Source: Tindallia sp. MSAO_Bac2
GTDB taxonomy: Bacteria > Bacillota > Clostridia > Peptostreptococcales > Tindalliaceae
Reading direction: 5' to 3'
DNA length: 64,000 nucleotides
Assembly (NCBI GenBank): GCA_003838145.1
Contig: QYZZ01000123.1
Coordinates: 1-64,000 of the forward strand
The position numbers and the translations under genes were made by a program. The stretch's first letter is position 1; each line of letters begins with the position of its first letter. The notes below the pieces were generated by a model. It saw nothing but the letters and a program-made list of their open reading frames with translations. It ran no database searches and had not been told where the DNA came from. This document shows, piece after piece, positions 9,715 to 18,576 of the stretch.

Positions 9715-9975
9715 ATGGAAGTATTAAAAGTATCATCTAAGTCGAACCCAAACTCTGTTGCCGGAGCATTGGCTGGTGTTTTAAGAGAAAACGGTTCCGC
9801 GGAAATGCAGGCTATTGGAGCTGGGGCTTTAAATCAAGCCGTTAAAGCAGTTGCTATTGCCAGAGGCTTTGTAGCTCCTAGTGGTCTCGATCTGATTTGT
9901 ATACCAGCTTTCGCGGACATCCAGATTGAAGGAGAAGAAAGAACAGCTATTAAATTAATAGTTGAGCCACGCTGA
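9715..9975 (+). CDS. spoVS: Stage V sporulation protein S
   Basis: An 86-residue Alba-like nucleic-acid-binding protein needed for late sporulation in B. subtilis and also affecting septation. It is one of the most conserved small Firmicute proteins. The opening EVLKVSSKSNPNSVAGALAG and the end FADIQIEGEERTAIKLIVEPR match the family over its whole length. The ATG follows AAAGGGGG by 10 bases. The gene is monocistronic here: a sigma-H-like promoter lies before it and a terminator directly after. Confidence 0.97.
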   Translation: MEVLKVSSKSNPNSVAGALAGVLRENGSAEMQAIGAGALNQAVKAVAIARGFVAPSGLDLICIPAFADIQIEGEERTAIKLIVEPR

Positions 9976-9991
9976 TAGATTCTGACTGATC

Positions 9992-10021
9992 AGTCTGCAC
10001 TTTACAGGTGCAGGCTTTTTT
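9992..10021 (+). terminator. Intrinsic terminator after spoVS
   Basis: A 9-bp stem (9992-10000 with 10008-10016, one G-T pair) with a 7-base loop is followed by TTTTT. Confidence 0.85.
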
Positions 10022-10040
10022 ATATATTATATTTTCGTAT

Positions 10041-10070
10041 TTGACGGGTATGACGTCATTAAATTATAAT
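10041..10070 (+). promoter_or_regulatory. Sigma-A promoter for the PHP-purB-asnS group
   Basis: TTGACG (10041-10046), an 18-base spacer, then a consensus TATAAT (10065-10070). The 8-bp palindrome TGACGTCA (10051-10058) sits in the spacer and may be fortuitous. Confidence 0.7.
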
Positions 10071-10094
10071 AGTAATAATGATGTAGAAAGAAGG

Positions 10095-10976
10095 ATGATG
10101 CCTATCAACACTTTGGATTATAAGCAAGGTAAAATAGATCTTCATACTCACTCAAATGCTTCTGATGGCACATTATCTCCCGGTGAATTAATAAAATATG
10201 CTTATACCCATGGGTTGTCTGGCATTTCATTAACGGATCATGATTCAGTGTCAGGGCTGGATGAAGCACTCGAAGCTTCCGGAAAACTGAAAAACTTTTA
10301 TTTTATTCCGGGAGTAGAGCTTAGCGCCGAATATCGAGGTATAGAAATACATTTGATAGGATATGCAATAGACTGGAAAAATAACGACTTTTTAAACAAA
10401 TTAAATGTGATCCACAACGCACGTTTTGAAAGACTTAATAAAATGATCGAAAAGTTACTGAAACTGGGTATAGAGTTACATCAAAATCATTTATATAAGC
10501 TCCAAACTTTGCCAAATCCAGGCAGACTTCATGTAGCAAAAGTTTTAAAAGACATGAAAGTTGTCGGGTCTACAGATGATGCTTTCAGACTTTACTTAAA
10601 CAAAAACGCACCGGCATACAGTCCACGATATAAACTCACACCAGGAGAAGCTATTGAGTTAATAATAAATGCCGGTGGGCTTCCTGTATTGGCCCATCCG
10701 GGTCTGATGAATCGTGATGATATTATATCAGTTTTACTTCAGTATCCACTGGCCGGCATAGAAGTTTATTACCCATCTCATTCCAATTCAGAAATACAAC
10801 GATATTTATCCTTGGCAAATAAAAATGATCTTTTAGTTACCGGTGGATCGGATTTTCATGCACCACCAGATGACGATATCCGAGATAATCGCATTGGTGA
10901 ATGTTCGATGACAAAAGAATCTGTGGCAAAGCTGATTGAGTACTCAAATGAGCGTCTTGAAAGGAGATTAATATGA
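10095..10976 (+). CDS. PHP-domain phosphoesterase (RNase AM/YciV-like)
   Basis: A metal-dependent phosphatase of the PHP family. It opens with DLHTHSNASDGTLSP and later has GISLTDHDS, PGVELSAE, LAHPG and GGSDFH, together supplying the trinuclear metal ligands. The best-matching group is the nucleoside 3',5'-bisphosphate phosphatase/5'-3' exonuclease RNase AM (YciV), but substrate is inferred. The frame is open from 10008, which would start inside the spoVS terminator. The ATG pair at 10095/10098 after GAAAGAAGG, downstream of a good promoter, is chosen (293 aa). Its TGA overlaps the purB ATG by 4 bases. Confidence 0.82.
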   Translation: MMPINTLDYKQGKIDLHTHSNASDGTLSPGELIKYAYTHGLSGISLTDHDSVSGLDEALEASGKLKNFYFIPGVELSAEYRGIEIHLIGYAIDWKNNDFLNKLNVIHNARFERLNKMIEKLLKLGIELHQNHLYKLQTLPNPGRLHVAKVLKDMKVVGSTDDAFRLYLNKNAPAYSPRYKLTPGEAIELIINAGGLPVLAHPGLMNRDDIISVLLQYPLAGIEVYYPSHSNSEIQRYLSLANKNDLLVTGGSDFHAPPDDDIRDNRIGECSMTKESVAKLIEYSNERLERRLI

Positions 10977-12412
10977 TAAATGAAACAAATGTTTACCAAA
11001 ACCCTTTGGTTGAACGTTATGCCAGCAAAGAAATGTTATACCTGTTTTCTCATGACTATAAATTTTCGACATGGCGGAAATTATGGATCGCACTGGCAGA
11101 ATCTCAGAAAGAGCTGGGATTGGAAATATCTGATCTTCAGATCGAAGAGTTGAAAGAGTATGTTGAAGATATCAACTATTCTGTCGCCGCAGAAAAAGAA
11201 AAAGAGATAAGGCATGATGTGATGGCACATGTTTACGCCTATGGAATCCAGTGTCCAACAGCACGTCCAATAATACATCTTGGAGCAACCAGTGCCTTCG
11301 TTGGAGATAATACTGATCTTGTACAAATGAAACATGCAATGCAATTAATTCACAACAAAACGCTGCTTTTAATGAAATCCATGGCTAACTTCTGCGAAAA
11401 GTATAAAGACTTACCAACCCTGGGCTTCACTCATTTTCAGCCAGCACAGTTAACAACAGTTGGCAAGAGAGGTAGTTTATGGCTTTACGATATTTTTATG
11501 GATCTCGAAAATATTCAGCATCAGTTATCCAGAATTAAATTCAGAGGAGTTAAAGGTACTACAGGAACTCAGGCAAGTTTTTTGAAGCTTTTTAATAATG
11601 ACCACAAAAAAGTGGAAGCTTTAGATCAAAAAATTGCACAGCGAATGGGTTTTTCTGAAAGATTACCGGTAACCGGACAAACATACAGTAGAAAAATCGA
11701 TTATGAGGTCGTTAGTACTCTCAGTGGGATCGCCCAGTCCTTGCATAAAATATCAAATGATATACGGTTACTGCAACATTTAAAAGAAATTGAAGAACCT
11801 TTTGAAAAACATCAGGTTGGCTCTTCGGCAATGGCTTATAAGCGTAATCCGATGAGAAGTGAAAGAATAGCAGCTTTATCACGCTATATTATCAATCTAA
11901 CCCAAAATACAGCTATGACTCAGTCATCACAATGGTTTGAACGAACACTTGATGATTCTGCCAACAAGCGATTAACCATTCCTGAAGCTTTTCTGGCTAC
12001 AGATGCAATTTTAGATATAGCCATTAATGTTTTTGATGGATTGGTTGTTTATGAAAAAATGATTCAACGTCATATAGAACAGGAGCTTCCATTTATGCTT
12101 ACAGAAAATATCCTGATGGAAGCTGTTCAGAAAGGCGGTGATCGTCAGGAGTTACACGAACGAATTCGTGTCCATTCCATGGAAGCTTCACGAGAGGTTA
12201 AAAAAGAAGGAAAAGAAAACGATCTGTTAGCTCGTATACTGGAAGATGATGCTTTTGACTTATCTGAAAAGGAACTGAATAATATTCTGCATCCAAACCA
12301 CTATATTGGCAGGTCATCAGAACAGGTGACACAATTATTAAATGATTATGTTTATCCTGTTTTTAAAGAATTCGAACACATATCCATGCAAAAAACAGAC
12401 CTTAAGGTCTGA
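10973..12412 (+). CDS. purB: Adenylosuccinate lyase
   Basis: Cleaves SAICAR and adenylosuccinate in purine synthesis. The 479 residues belong to the longer clostridial/eukaryote-like type. The fumarase-superfamily signature is [14 protein letters not shown] (about 284-297). THFQPAQ carries a conserved catalytic-region His, and [15 protein letters not shown] is the substrate loop. It is translationally coupled to the PHP gene by ATGA and preceded by AAAGGAG. No other purine genes are adjacent. Confidence 0.95.
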   Translation: MINETNVYQNPLVERYASKEMLYLFSHDYKFSTWRKLWIALAESQKELGLEISDLQIEELKEYVEDINYSVAAEKEKEIRHDVMAHVYAYGIQCPTARPIIHLGATSAFVGDNTDLVQMKHAMQLIHNKTLLLMKSMANFCEKYKDLPTLGFTHFQPAQLTTVGKRGSLWLYDIFMDLENIQHQLSRIKFRGVKGTTGTQASFLKLFNNDHKKVEALDQKIAQRMGFSERLPVTGQTYSRKIDYEVVSTLSGIAQSLHKISNDIRLLQHLKEIEEPFEKHQVGSSAMAYKRNPMRSERIAALSRYIINLTQNTAMTQSSQWFERTLDDSANKRLTIPEAFLATDAILDIAINVFDGLVVYEKMIQRHIEQELPFMLTENILMEAVQKGGDRQELHERIRVHSMEASREVKKEGKENDLLARILEDDAFDLSEKELNNILHPNHYIGRSSEQVTQLLNDYVYPVFKEFEHISMQKTDLKV

Positions 12413-12446
12413 TAGCAATTGTTTTCAAAAAACTGGAGGGATAATA

Positions 12447-13745
12447 ATGAAGGAATGTGTATCAATTGAAAAAATGAAACAATTTGAAGGCCAGAGCATT
12501 ACCATCAGTGGCTGGTTATATAACAAACGATCAAGTGGAAAAATTGTTTTTCTTCAGATTCGCGATGGCAGTGGATTTGTGCAGGGAGTTGTTGTTAAAA
12601 AAGAAGTGTCTCCTGACGTGTTTGATCTATGTAAAGAACTAACCCAGGAGTCTTCTATTTATGTTACCGGTATTGTACAGAAAGATGATCGCTCAAAGCT
12701 TGGCTATGAGCTTCTTGTCAGTGATGTAGAATTAGTTGCTCAGGCGGAGGAAGGCTACCCTATTTCATTAAAAGAACACGGAACTGATTTCTTAATGGAT
12801 TTTCGTCATCTCTGGATGAGAACTCCAAAGCAAAATGCGATTCTTCGTATTCGTGATGAAATTAACCTGGCTATTCGGAATCATTTTCATGACAATGGAT
12901 TTATACTTGTAGAACCACCTGTCATTACACCTACAAGCTGTGAAGGCACTACTGAGTTGTTTGAAATTGATTATTTTGGTGAACAGGCATATCTATCTCA
13001 AACAGGCCAGTTATATGCGGAGGCAGCTGCCATGGCCTTTGGAAAGGTTTATAGTTTTGGTCCGACCTTTAGAGCAGAAAAATCGAAAACAAGAAAACAC
13101 TTAAATGAGTTCTGGATGGTGGAACCAGAAATGGCATACGTAGATTTTGATGGCAATCTAAAAGTGCAGGAAGAGTTAATTACCAAAATTGTTAAGACGG
13201 TTTTAAAGAATCGTAAGCATGAGTTATCGATTTTAGAAAGAGACACTTCAGTTTTAGAAAAAACAGAGCCGCCATTTCCACGTATTACCTATACGGATGC
13301 CGTAACATTGCTTCAGGAAGCTGAATTTGATTTTGAATGGGGCGATGACTTTGGAGCTCCGCATGAAACATATATTGCAGATCAATACGATAAACCGGTT
13401 TTTATAACGCATTTTCCTGCAAATATGAAACCATTTTACATGGAGCCTTGTCCGGAAAATCCTAACGTTATTTTGGGAGCTGATCTTATTGCGCCAGAAG
13501 GCTACGGAGAAATCATTGGTGGCTCTCAGCGTATTCATGACTTAGATTTGCTGCTTACAAAAATGAAAGAAGAGGATTTACCGCAAGAAGCTTATCAATG
13601 GTATATAGAGTTGCGAAAATATGGTTCAGTTCCTCATTCCGGTTTTGGCATGGGATTGGAGAGAACCGTTGCGTGGATATGCGGAGTTGAACATATTCGC
13701 CAAACAATTCCCTTTGCCAGAACCTTAAACCGGATTTACCCTTAA
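12447..13745 (+). CDS. asnS: Asparaginyl-tRNA synthetase
   Basis: A class IIb aminoacyl-tRNA synthetase of 432 aa. The N-terminal OB fold (to about 105) binds the anticodon. Motif 2 is [21 protein letters not shown] and motif 3 is [15 protein letters not shown]. The [10 protein letters not shown] stretch is typical of AsnRS rather than AspRS. The frame is open upstream into purB, but the ATG at 12447 has CTGGAGGGA 6-8 bases before it. It lies 34 bases after purB. Confidence 0.94.
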   Translation: MKECVSIEKMKQFEGQSITISGWLYNKRSSGKIVFLQIRDGSGFVQGVVVKKEVSPDVFDLCKELTQESSIYVTGIVQKDDRSKLGYELLVSDVELVAQAEEGYPISLKEHGTDFLMDFRHLWMRTPKQNAILRIRDEINLAIRNHFHDNGFILVEPPVITPTSCEGTTELFEIDYFGEQAYLSQTGQLYAEAAAMAFGKVYSFGPTFRAEKSKTRKHLNEFWMVEPEMAYVDFDGNLKVQEELITKIVKTVLKNRKHELSILERDTSVLEKTEPPFPRITYTDAVTLLQEAEFDFEWGDDFGAPHETYIADQYDKPVFITHFPANMKPFYMEPCPENPNVILGADLIAPEGYGEIIGGSQRIHDLDLLLTKMKEEDLPQEAYQWYIELRKYGSVPHSGFGMGLERTVAWICGVEHIRQTIPFARTLNRIYP

Positions 13746-13758
13746 AGGAGCTGCTGTC

Positions 13759-14484
13759 TTGAGATTACAAAAATATTTAGCTCAGTGTGGTATTGCCTCC
13801 CGAAGAAAGTGTGAGCTTTACATTCATAATGGAGAAGTGGCTGTCAACGGTAAAATCATCACCGAAATGGGCTATATCGTTGATCCTTATAAAGATCATA
13901 TTACTTTTAGGGGCAATGATGTTAAAAATCCTGAAAACAATGTCTATCTTCTACTTAATAAACCAAAGGAGACAGTGACAACATCAAAAGACCAGTTTAA
14001 CAGAAAATCAGTTATTGATCTGGTCGATGTCCCACAAAGAGTATATCCCGTCGGAAGACTGGACTATCATACAACAGGTTTACTGATACTGACTAATGAC
14101 GGAGAATTAGCACAGCGACTGACTCATCCAAGTCATAGTATTGAAAAAATATATCAGGCTCTTGTTAAAGGGGAAGTCAGCCAGGATACACTCCAGAAGC
14201 TGCGTCTAGGCATCGAAATAGATGGAAGAAAAACTCGCAAAGCAACAGCACGAATTGTCAGATCTTACACTGGTAAAAATAGAACACTGCTGGAAATAGG
14301 TATTAAAGAAGGCCGAAACCGTCAGGTTAGGAAAATGTGCGAAGCGGTTGACCATCCGGTAATCTATTTGAAAAGAATTTCTGTTGGGTCTTTAACAATT
14401 GGAAATCTTAAGCCCGGCGAATACCGCAACTTAAAACCAGAAGAGGTAAATCGATTAAAAAAAGAGGCAGGGATGGTATTATGA
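13759..14484 (+). CDS. rluB: RNA pseudouridine synthase, RsuA/RluB family
   Basis: Probably isomerises a uridine of 23S rRNA (U2605 type). An S4 RNA-binding domain (1-60, LRLQKYLAQCGIASRRKCE) precedes the catalytic domain with GRLDYHTTGLLILTNDG, where the Asp is the nucleophile. The 241-aa length suits RluB. The start is TTG, 9 bases after AAAGGAG. The stop overlaps the next gene by 4 bases (ATGA). The exact target (RluB against RsuA) is inferred from length only. Confidence 0.88.
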   Translation: MRLQKYLAQCGIASRRKCELYIHNGEVAVNGKIITEMGYIVDPYKDHITFRGNDVKNPENNVYLLLNKPKETVTTSKDQFNRKSVIDLVDVPQRVYPVGRLDYHTTGLLILTNDGELAQRLTHPSHSIEKIYQALVKGEVSQDTLQKLRLGIEIDGRKTRKATARIVRSYTGKNRTLLEIGIKEGRNRQVRKMCEAVDHPVIYLKRISVGSLTIGNLKPGEYRNLKPEEVNRLKKEAGMVL

Positions 14485-14969
14485 TTTCAATAAAAGAGCT
14501 AAATCCATTACACTATGATGCATTCATGGTTTATTTGACCAACAGTTCATTGCCGGCTTCCTTTACCTGTAATGAATATCATCCAATATGGATTGCCACG
14601 GAAGGAGAGGAAATAAAAGGCTTCCTGTCAGTACACATTACCAGTGGTCATCATGTGGTTTTAAGTTTCCTGAAAAGTGACGATAAAAATATTAAAGATG
14701 GGCTGATGAGAACTGCCTTAAATTCTTTATATAAAAAAAACATTAAATGGGTGTTATGTCATGAATCTTTTTATCATCAATCTTTTCCTCTAAAAGAGCA
14801 TTTTACCTTGTTGAAAGATAACCAGAAGCTGTATGATGAAATAAAAAATGATTCATCACTGAGCATTGACAAAGACCACTATTATGTCGTCAATGCCAGC
14901 ATTATATATGAAACTGGCACTTGTAAAGGGGGGGCAAATCTCAGTGAATCAAACTCCTCCAGCCACTAA
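14481..14969 (+). CDS. Hypothetical protein, possibly GNAT-like
   Basis: I do not recognise this 162-residue protein. It is soluble, without signal peptide or membrane segment. The first 110 residues alternate strands and helices like a degenerate N-acetyltransferase (WIATEGEEIKGFLSVHI resembles a GNAT central strand pair). The acetyl-CoA loop (Q/RxxGxG/A) is not visible, so enzyme activity is doubtful. It overlaps rluB by 4 bases and the following mnmM-like gene by 26, indicating coupled translation within a run of RNA-modification genes. Confidence 0.7.
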   Translation: MISIKELNPLHYDAFMVYLTNSSLPASFTCNEYHPIWIATEGEEIKGFLSVHITSGHHVVLSFLKSDDKNIKDGLMRTALNSLYKKNIKWVLCHESFYHQSFPLKEHFTLLKDNQKLYDEIKNDSSLSIDKDHYYVVNASIIYETGTCKGGANLSESNSSSH

Positions 14970-15552
14970 ACATAAAGCTTTACGAATAACTGCAATGAAT
15001 CATGTGATGATAAAAGAATATATAAAACCTGGCTCCGAAGTAATTGATGCCACTGCCGGTAATGGACATGACTCCATTTTCTTGTTAAAACAAATTGACC
15101 CTGGTGGCACCTTATACGCCTTCGATACACAGGCGGCTGCACTGGAAAATACGAAAAACAGAATAGAAAACCTGATTTTGAATTCAGATACGAAGTTTCA
15201 TCTTATTAATGACAGTCATGGTAATATTCATCAATATATAAAAGGACCAGCTGACGCTGCTGTTTTTAATCTGGGATATCTGCCAGGAAGTGATCATACA
15301 GTCACTACTACATGGAATGAGCTTTACAAGGCTCTGAATGCTCTAACGTTACACTTAATTAAACCTGGTGGTATTATTAGCATTATTTCTTATAGCGGCC
15401 ACCAGGGAGGAAAAGAAGAACAGGAAAAAATATTCCATTTTCTGGAGGAATTACCCGCAAATAAATTTTCTGTTCACATTACTAAAAAATGGAATGCAAT
15501 AAAATCATCTCCCGTACTTATTCTAATTGAATGTCTTAAAAATGAATTATAA
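14944..15552 (+). CDS. mnmM: tRNA U34 methyltransferase MnmM (YtqB family)
   Basis: A Rossmann-fold SAM methyltransferase. Motif I is EVIDATAGNGHDSIFL, with AFDTQ for ribose binding and FNLGYLPGSDH as the catalytic-site motif of the YtqB family. B. subtilis YtqB methylates nm5(s2)U34 of tRNA to mnm5(s2)U. The frame opens at 14866 inside the previous gene. The GTG at 14944, 9 bases after AAAGGGGGGG, is chosen (202 aa). Together with MnmH this gives two wobble-uridine enzymes in the window. Confidence 0.85.
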   Translation: MNQTPPATKHKALRITAMNHVMIKEYIKPGSEVIDATAGNGHDSIFLLKQIDPGGTLYAFDTQAAALENTKNRIENLILNSDTKFHLINDSHGNIHQYIKGPADAAVFNLGYLPGSDHTVTTTWNELYKALNALTLHLIKPGGIISIISYSGHQGGKEEQEKIFHFLEELPANKFSVHITKKWNAIKSSPVLILIECLKNEL

Positions 15553-15637
15553 TCAATAAATCTTTCATTTCATAAAGTTGTTTAACTATAGCTTAAATTT
15601 CATATAATTATTTATTGGAATTACACATTAATTCAGC

Positions 15638-15666
15638 TTGAAAAAAAGAACCAGTTGCTTTATACT
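15638..15666 (+). promoter_or_regulatory. Sigma-A promoter for the carboxyltransferase gene
   Basis: TTGAAA (15638-15643), a 17-base spacer and TATACT (15661-15666), giving a leader of about 100 bases before the ATG at 15775. Confidence 0.7.
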
Positions 15667-15774
15667 TTACTAGTGGATGTCAATTTTCTAAGACTTAAAA
15701 CAAATAATGCAAGTAGAATATATAATCTTGCGTTATGGCGAAAAATAAGTTATTTATTTAAAGGAGGCGTAAAA

Positions 15775-17169
15775 ATGGGAGTTAAGTTTACAGATACTAC
15801 TTATCGGGATGCTCACCAGTCCTTAATGGCTACCAGAATGTCAACAGATGTAATGATACCTATTGCAGAAAAAATGGATAATGCAGGGTATCATTCACTC
15901 GAAATGTGGGGCGGTGCAACTTTTGACAGTTGCTTGCGCTATTTGAATGAAGATCCCTGGGAAAGACTGAGGACTATCAGAAAACATATAAAAAAGACAA
16001 AACTGCAGATGCTTTTAAGAGGTCAAAATATATTGGGCTACAAACACTATGCTGATGATGTTGTAGAAGAATTTGTTAAACGGGCTATTGGAAACGGGAT
16101 TGATATTATACGTGTTTTTGATGCGGTTAATGATGTTCGAAATCTGGAAACTGCAGTAAGAGCCATAAATCAGGAAGGTGGCCATGCACAGTGTTGCATA
16201 TCTTACACTATAAGTCCGGTTCATAATACAGATTATTATTTAGAACGAGCTAAAAAAATGAAAGAGATGGGTGCTGACTCACTGTGTATAAAAGACATGT
16301 CAGGTATTCTTGAACCATACGTGGCTTATGATCTAGTTAAAGCTCTGAAGGATAATTTTGATCTTCCAGTTCAGGTTCATACTCATTATACCTGTGGTCT
16401 TGCATCAATGACCTATCTAAAAGCCATCGAAGCCGGTGCTGATGTTGTAGATACAGCGATATCACCAATGGCTCTTGGTACTTCTCAACCGGCTGCTGAA
16501 CCACTGGTTGCTTCACTCCAGGGAACAGAGTACGATACCGGTATGGATCTGGTTGCCCTTGATGAAATAGCCTCATATTTCAGACCATTACGTGATAAGT
16601 ACTTTAAAGAAGGCTTGATTAATGAAAAAGTCCTTAGTATCGACACCCGTACACTGATAAATCAAATTCCCGGCGGTATGATGTCTAATTTTATTTCACA
16701 GTTAAATGAACAAAACAAATTGGATAGAATGGATGACGTAATGAAAGAAGTACCGCGTGTACGCGAAGATTTAGGTTATCCACCGCTGGTAACGCCAACC
16801 AGCCAAATTGTCGGAACACAAGCTTTGTTTAATGTTCTTTCGGGTGAACGATATAAAATGATACCGAAGGAAGTAAAAGACTATGTTAAAGGCCTTTACG
16901 GCCAGCCTGCCAAAGAAATGGATCCGGAGATTATCAAAAAAATAGTTGGTGATGAAAAAGTTATTACACATCGCCCTGCAGATGATATCCCGCCACAGCT
17001 GGAAAAAATCAAAAGTGAGATCAAAGAGTATATTGAACAGGATGAAGATGTATTATCTTATGCTTTATTCCCACAAATAGCCATGAAATACTTTAAGGAA
17101 AGATGGACTAAAAAGTATCAGATTGAACCTGAGTTGTATAATGAAGAGGACATGACACATCCTGTATAA
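15775..17169 (+). CDS. Pyruvate/oxaloacetate carboxyltransferase subunit (OadA/PycB/5S type) without biotin domain
   Basis: The carboxyltransferase TIM barrel of biotin enzymes that interconvert pyruvate and oxaloacetate. FTDTTYRDAHQSLMATRM near the N-terminus and VHTHYTCGLASM supply the metal site; ADVVDTAISPMA is typical of the HMG-lyase-like barrel. The C-terminal conserved PYC/OADA domain follows. At 464 residues it stops where full OadA (about 590) would continue to the biotinyl domain, and no MKM motif exists. A separate biotin carrier must be encoded elsewhere. The ATG has AAAGGAGGCG 6 bases before it; the open frame upstream to 15655 is leader. Confidence 0.88.
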   Translation: MGVKFTDTTYRDAHQSLMATRMSTDVMIPIAEKMDNAGYHSLEMWGGATFDSCLRYLNEDPWERLRTIRKHIKKTKLQMLLRGQNILGYKHYADDVVEEFVKRAIGNGIDIIRVFDAVNDVRNLETAVRAINQEGGHAQCCISYTISPVHNTDYYLERAKKMKEMGADSLCIKDMSGILEPYVAYDLVKALKDNFDLPVQVHTHYTCGLASMTYLKAIEAGADVVDTAISPMALGTSQPAAEPLVASLQGTEYDTGMDLVALDEIASYFRPLRDKYFKEGLINEKVLSIDTRTLINQIPGGMMSNFISQLNEQNKLDRMDDVMKEVPRVREDLGYPPLVTPTSQIVGTQALFNVLSGERYKMIPKEVKDYVKGLYGQPAKEMDPEIIKKIVGDEKVITHRPADDIPPQLEKIKSEIKEYIEQDEDVLSYALFPQIAMKYFKERWTKKYQIEPELYNEEDMTHPV

Positions 17170-17190
17170 CAGAAGCTGAAATAATACAAC

Positions 17191-17235
17191 GAACAGCTGG
17201 TATTGTCCTTTGGACAAGACCAGCTGTTCTATATA
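17191..17235 (+). terminator. Strong hairpin between the carboxyltransferase gene and surE
   Basis: GAACAGCTGGT pairs with ACCAGCTGTTC (17191-17201 and 17219-17229), and TTGTCC pairs inside with GGACAA. Only TCTATAT follows, so the U-tract is poor. It may be a terminator or an mRNA-stabilising or attenuating hairpin. Confidence 0.6.
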
Positions 17236-17259
17236 AAAAGAAGTATAGGAGAGCTGCGA

Positions 17260-18033
17260 ATGCACATTTTAATCACCAATGATGATGGAATATATGCACC
17301 TGGTATAAAATCATTAATAAATGCCCTTAAACAGATAGGAAGAATAACTGTTGCTGCACCAGATAAAGAAAGAAGCGCTACCGGACACGCAATTACGATG
17401 CATTCACCTATCATGGCTAAATCTATTGATAAATATGGCGAGGAGATTAAAGCGCATGCTGTAAGTGGAACGCCTGCAGACTGTGTTAAACTAGCTTTGG
17501 ATATGTTTATTAAAGACGATTGGCCGGATATAGTTGTTTCCGGGATTAACAACGGACCCAATCTTGGAACCGATGTCATATATTCAGGTACAGTATCTGG
17601 AGCGATAGAAGCATCCATGATGGGGGTTCCTTCCATTGCAATTTCAATGTCAGATCATCGTTTTATATCATTTGAGGATGCAGCGGCTTTCACATCAAAA
17701 ATGGTGTGCAAAGTATTTGAATGCTCAATCACATCATCGCCTATTTTTAATATTAATTATCCTGTCTGCAAGCCTGGTGAAGTTAAGGGAGCCAAAATTA
17801 CCAAACTGGGTATTCGAAAGTATCGTAATAACTTTATCCATCGTGAAGATCCTCGGGGTAATCGTTACTACTGGATGGCTGGAGAGCTTGAAGACCTACC
17901 TCAGGATGACAATAGCGACATTGTTGCTATCAATAATAATTATATTTCTATAACACCATTACAGTTCGATCTGACTCATTACAAAGTAATGGAATCAATT
18001 AAAGGATGGGAATCCACTTTTGATCTGAAATAA
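17260..18033 (+). CDS. surE: 5'-nucleotidase SurE
   Basis: A survival-protein phosphatase acting on nucleoside 5'- and 3'-monophosphates. ILITNDDGIYAPG at the N-terminus holds the metal-binding Asp pair. SGTPADCVKLAL, VSGINNGPNLGTDVIYSGTVSGA and FNINYP are family landmarks. The length of 257 aa is usual. The ATG at 17260 follows TAGGAGAGC; the frame open from 17203 would begin inside the preceding hairpin. It appears monocistronic. Confidence 0.95.
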   Translation: MHILITNDDGIYAPGIKSLINALKQIGRITVAAPDKERSATGHAITMHSPIMAKSIDKYGEEIKAHAVSGTPADCVKLALDMFIKDDWPDIVVSGINNGPNLGTDVIYSGTVSGAIEASMMGVPSIAISMSDHRFISFEDAAAFTSKMVCKVFECSITSSPIFNINYPVCKPGEVKGAKITKLGIRKYRNNFIHREDPRGNRYYWMAGELEDLPQDDNSDIVAINNNYISITPLQFDLTHYKVMESIKGWESTFDLK

Positions 18034-18354
18034 CGTTATTGATGTGCAAAATATGCAGGATTTATTCTCGCTCCTTCAATTTTATCCAGGAAAACGATTT
18101 CAATCATGTACAAAATAAGCTCTATACCCTATTGCAGAACAACTTGCAAGATTTAACAAAAATGACTCTTATGGGATCACATCGATAAAAACGCAACAAT
18201 TGAAATTAAAATTTCATGTTTTCAACAAGCCGGAAGAAAATGAAATATTTATTGCATTTTCTTCCGGCTTTTGTTATGATTAAAACATAGATTATTAAAT
18301 CATTTAAGGTAGTTTAGACCAGAGATTTAATAGAATGTATAAGGAGTTGAAAAA
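18034..18354. other. 321-base intergenic region: terminator, palindrome and kor leader
   Basis: The first 170 bases hold no convincing gene; a 22-codon frame from 18052 has no recognisable product. A 16-bp palindrome, TGAAATT-AA-AATTTCA, is at 18201-18216. The surE terminator is at 18227. The remaining 75 bases are an AT-rich leader for korD, with no clear consensus promoter seen. Confidence 0.6.
18227..18275 (+). terminator. Intrinsic terminator after surE
   Basis: A 16-bp perfect stem (18227-18242 with 18255-18270) with a 12-base loop, followed by TTGTT. It is the strongest terminator in the + strand half. Confidence 0.88.
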
Positions 18355-18576
18355 ATGGCAATGGCACAAGAACAGAAAAAGAAAAAGAATCTGAAAACCA
18401 TTCGTGAATGGTGTAAAGGTTGCGGAATTTGTGTGGCTTTCTGTCCGGTTAAGGTTTTAAAGCTGGAAGACGAAAAAGTTAAGGTTATTGATTATGACAA
18501 ATGTACACGATGCGGATTATGCGAGCTACGCTGTCCTGATTTAGCAATTTATCTGGAGGAGGATCAGAATGAGTAA
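18355..18576 (+). CDS. korD: 2-oxoacid:ferredoxin oxidoreductase, delta (4Fe-4S ferredoxin) subunit
   Basis: A 73-residue ferredoxin-like subunit with two 4Fe-4S motifs, CKGCGICVAFCP and CTRCGLCELRCP. It passes electrons from the TPP-bound intermediate to free ferredoxin. The ATG is preceded by AAGGAG. Its end overlaps korA by 8 bases. The order delta-alpha-beta-gamma is typical of the four-subunit KOR/VOR complexes of Clostridia and archaea. Gene naming as korD is by position. Confidence 0.9.
   Translation: MAMAQEQKKKKNLKTIREWCKGCGICVAFCPVKVLKLEDEKVKVIDYDKCTRCGLCELRCPDLAIYLEEDQNE

Noticed and set aside
10008-10094. Upstream extension of the PHP-domain gene
   Set aside because: It would start within the spoVS terminator hairpin and upstream of the promoter; no ribosome site.
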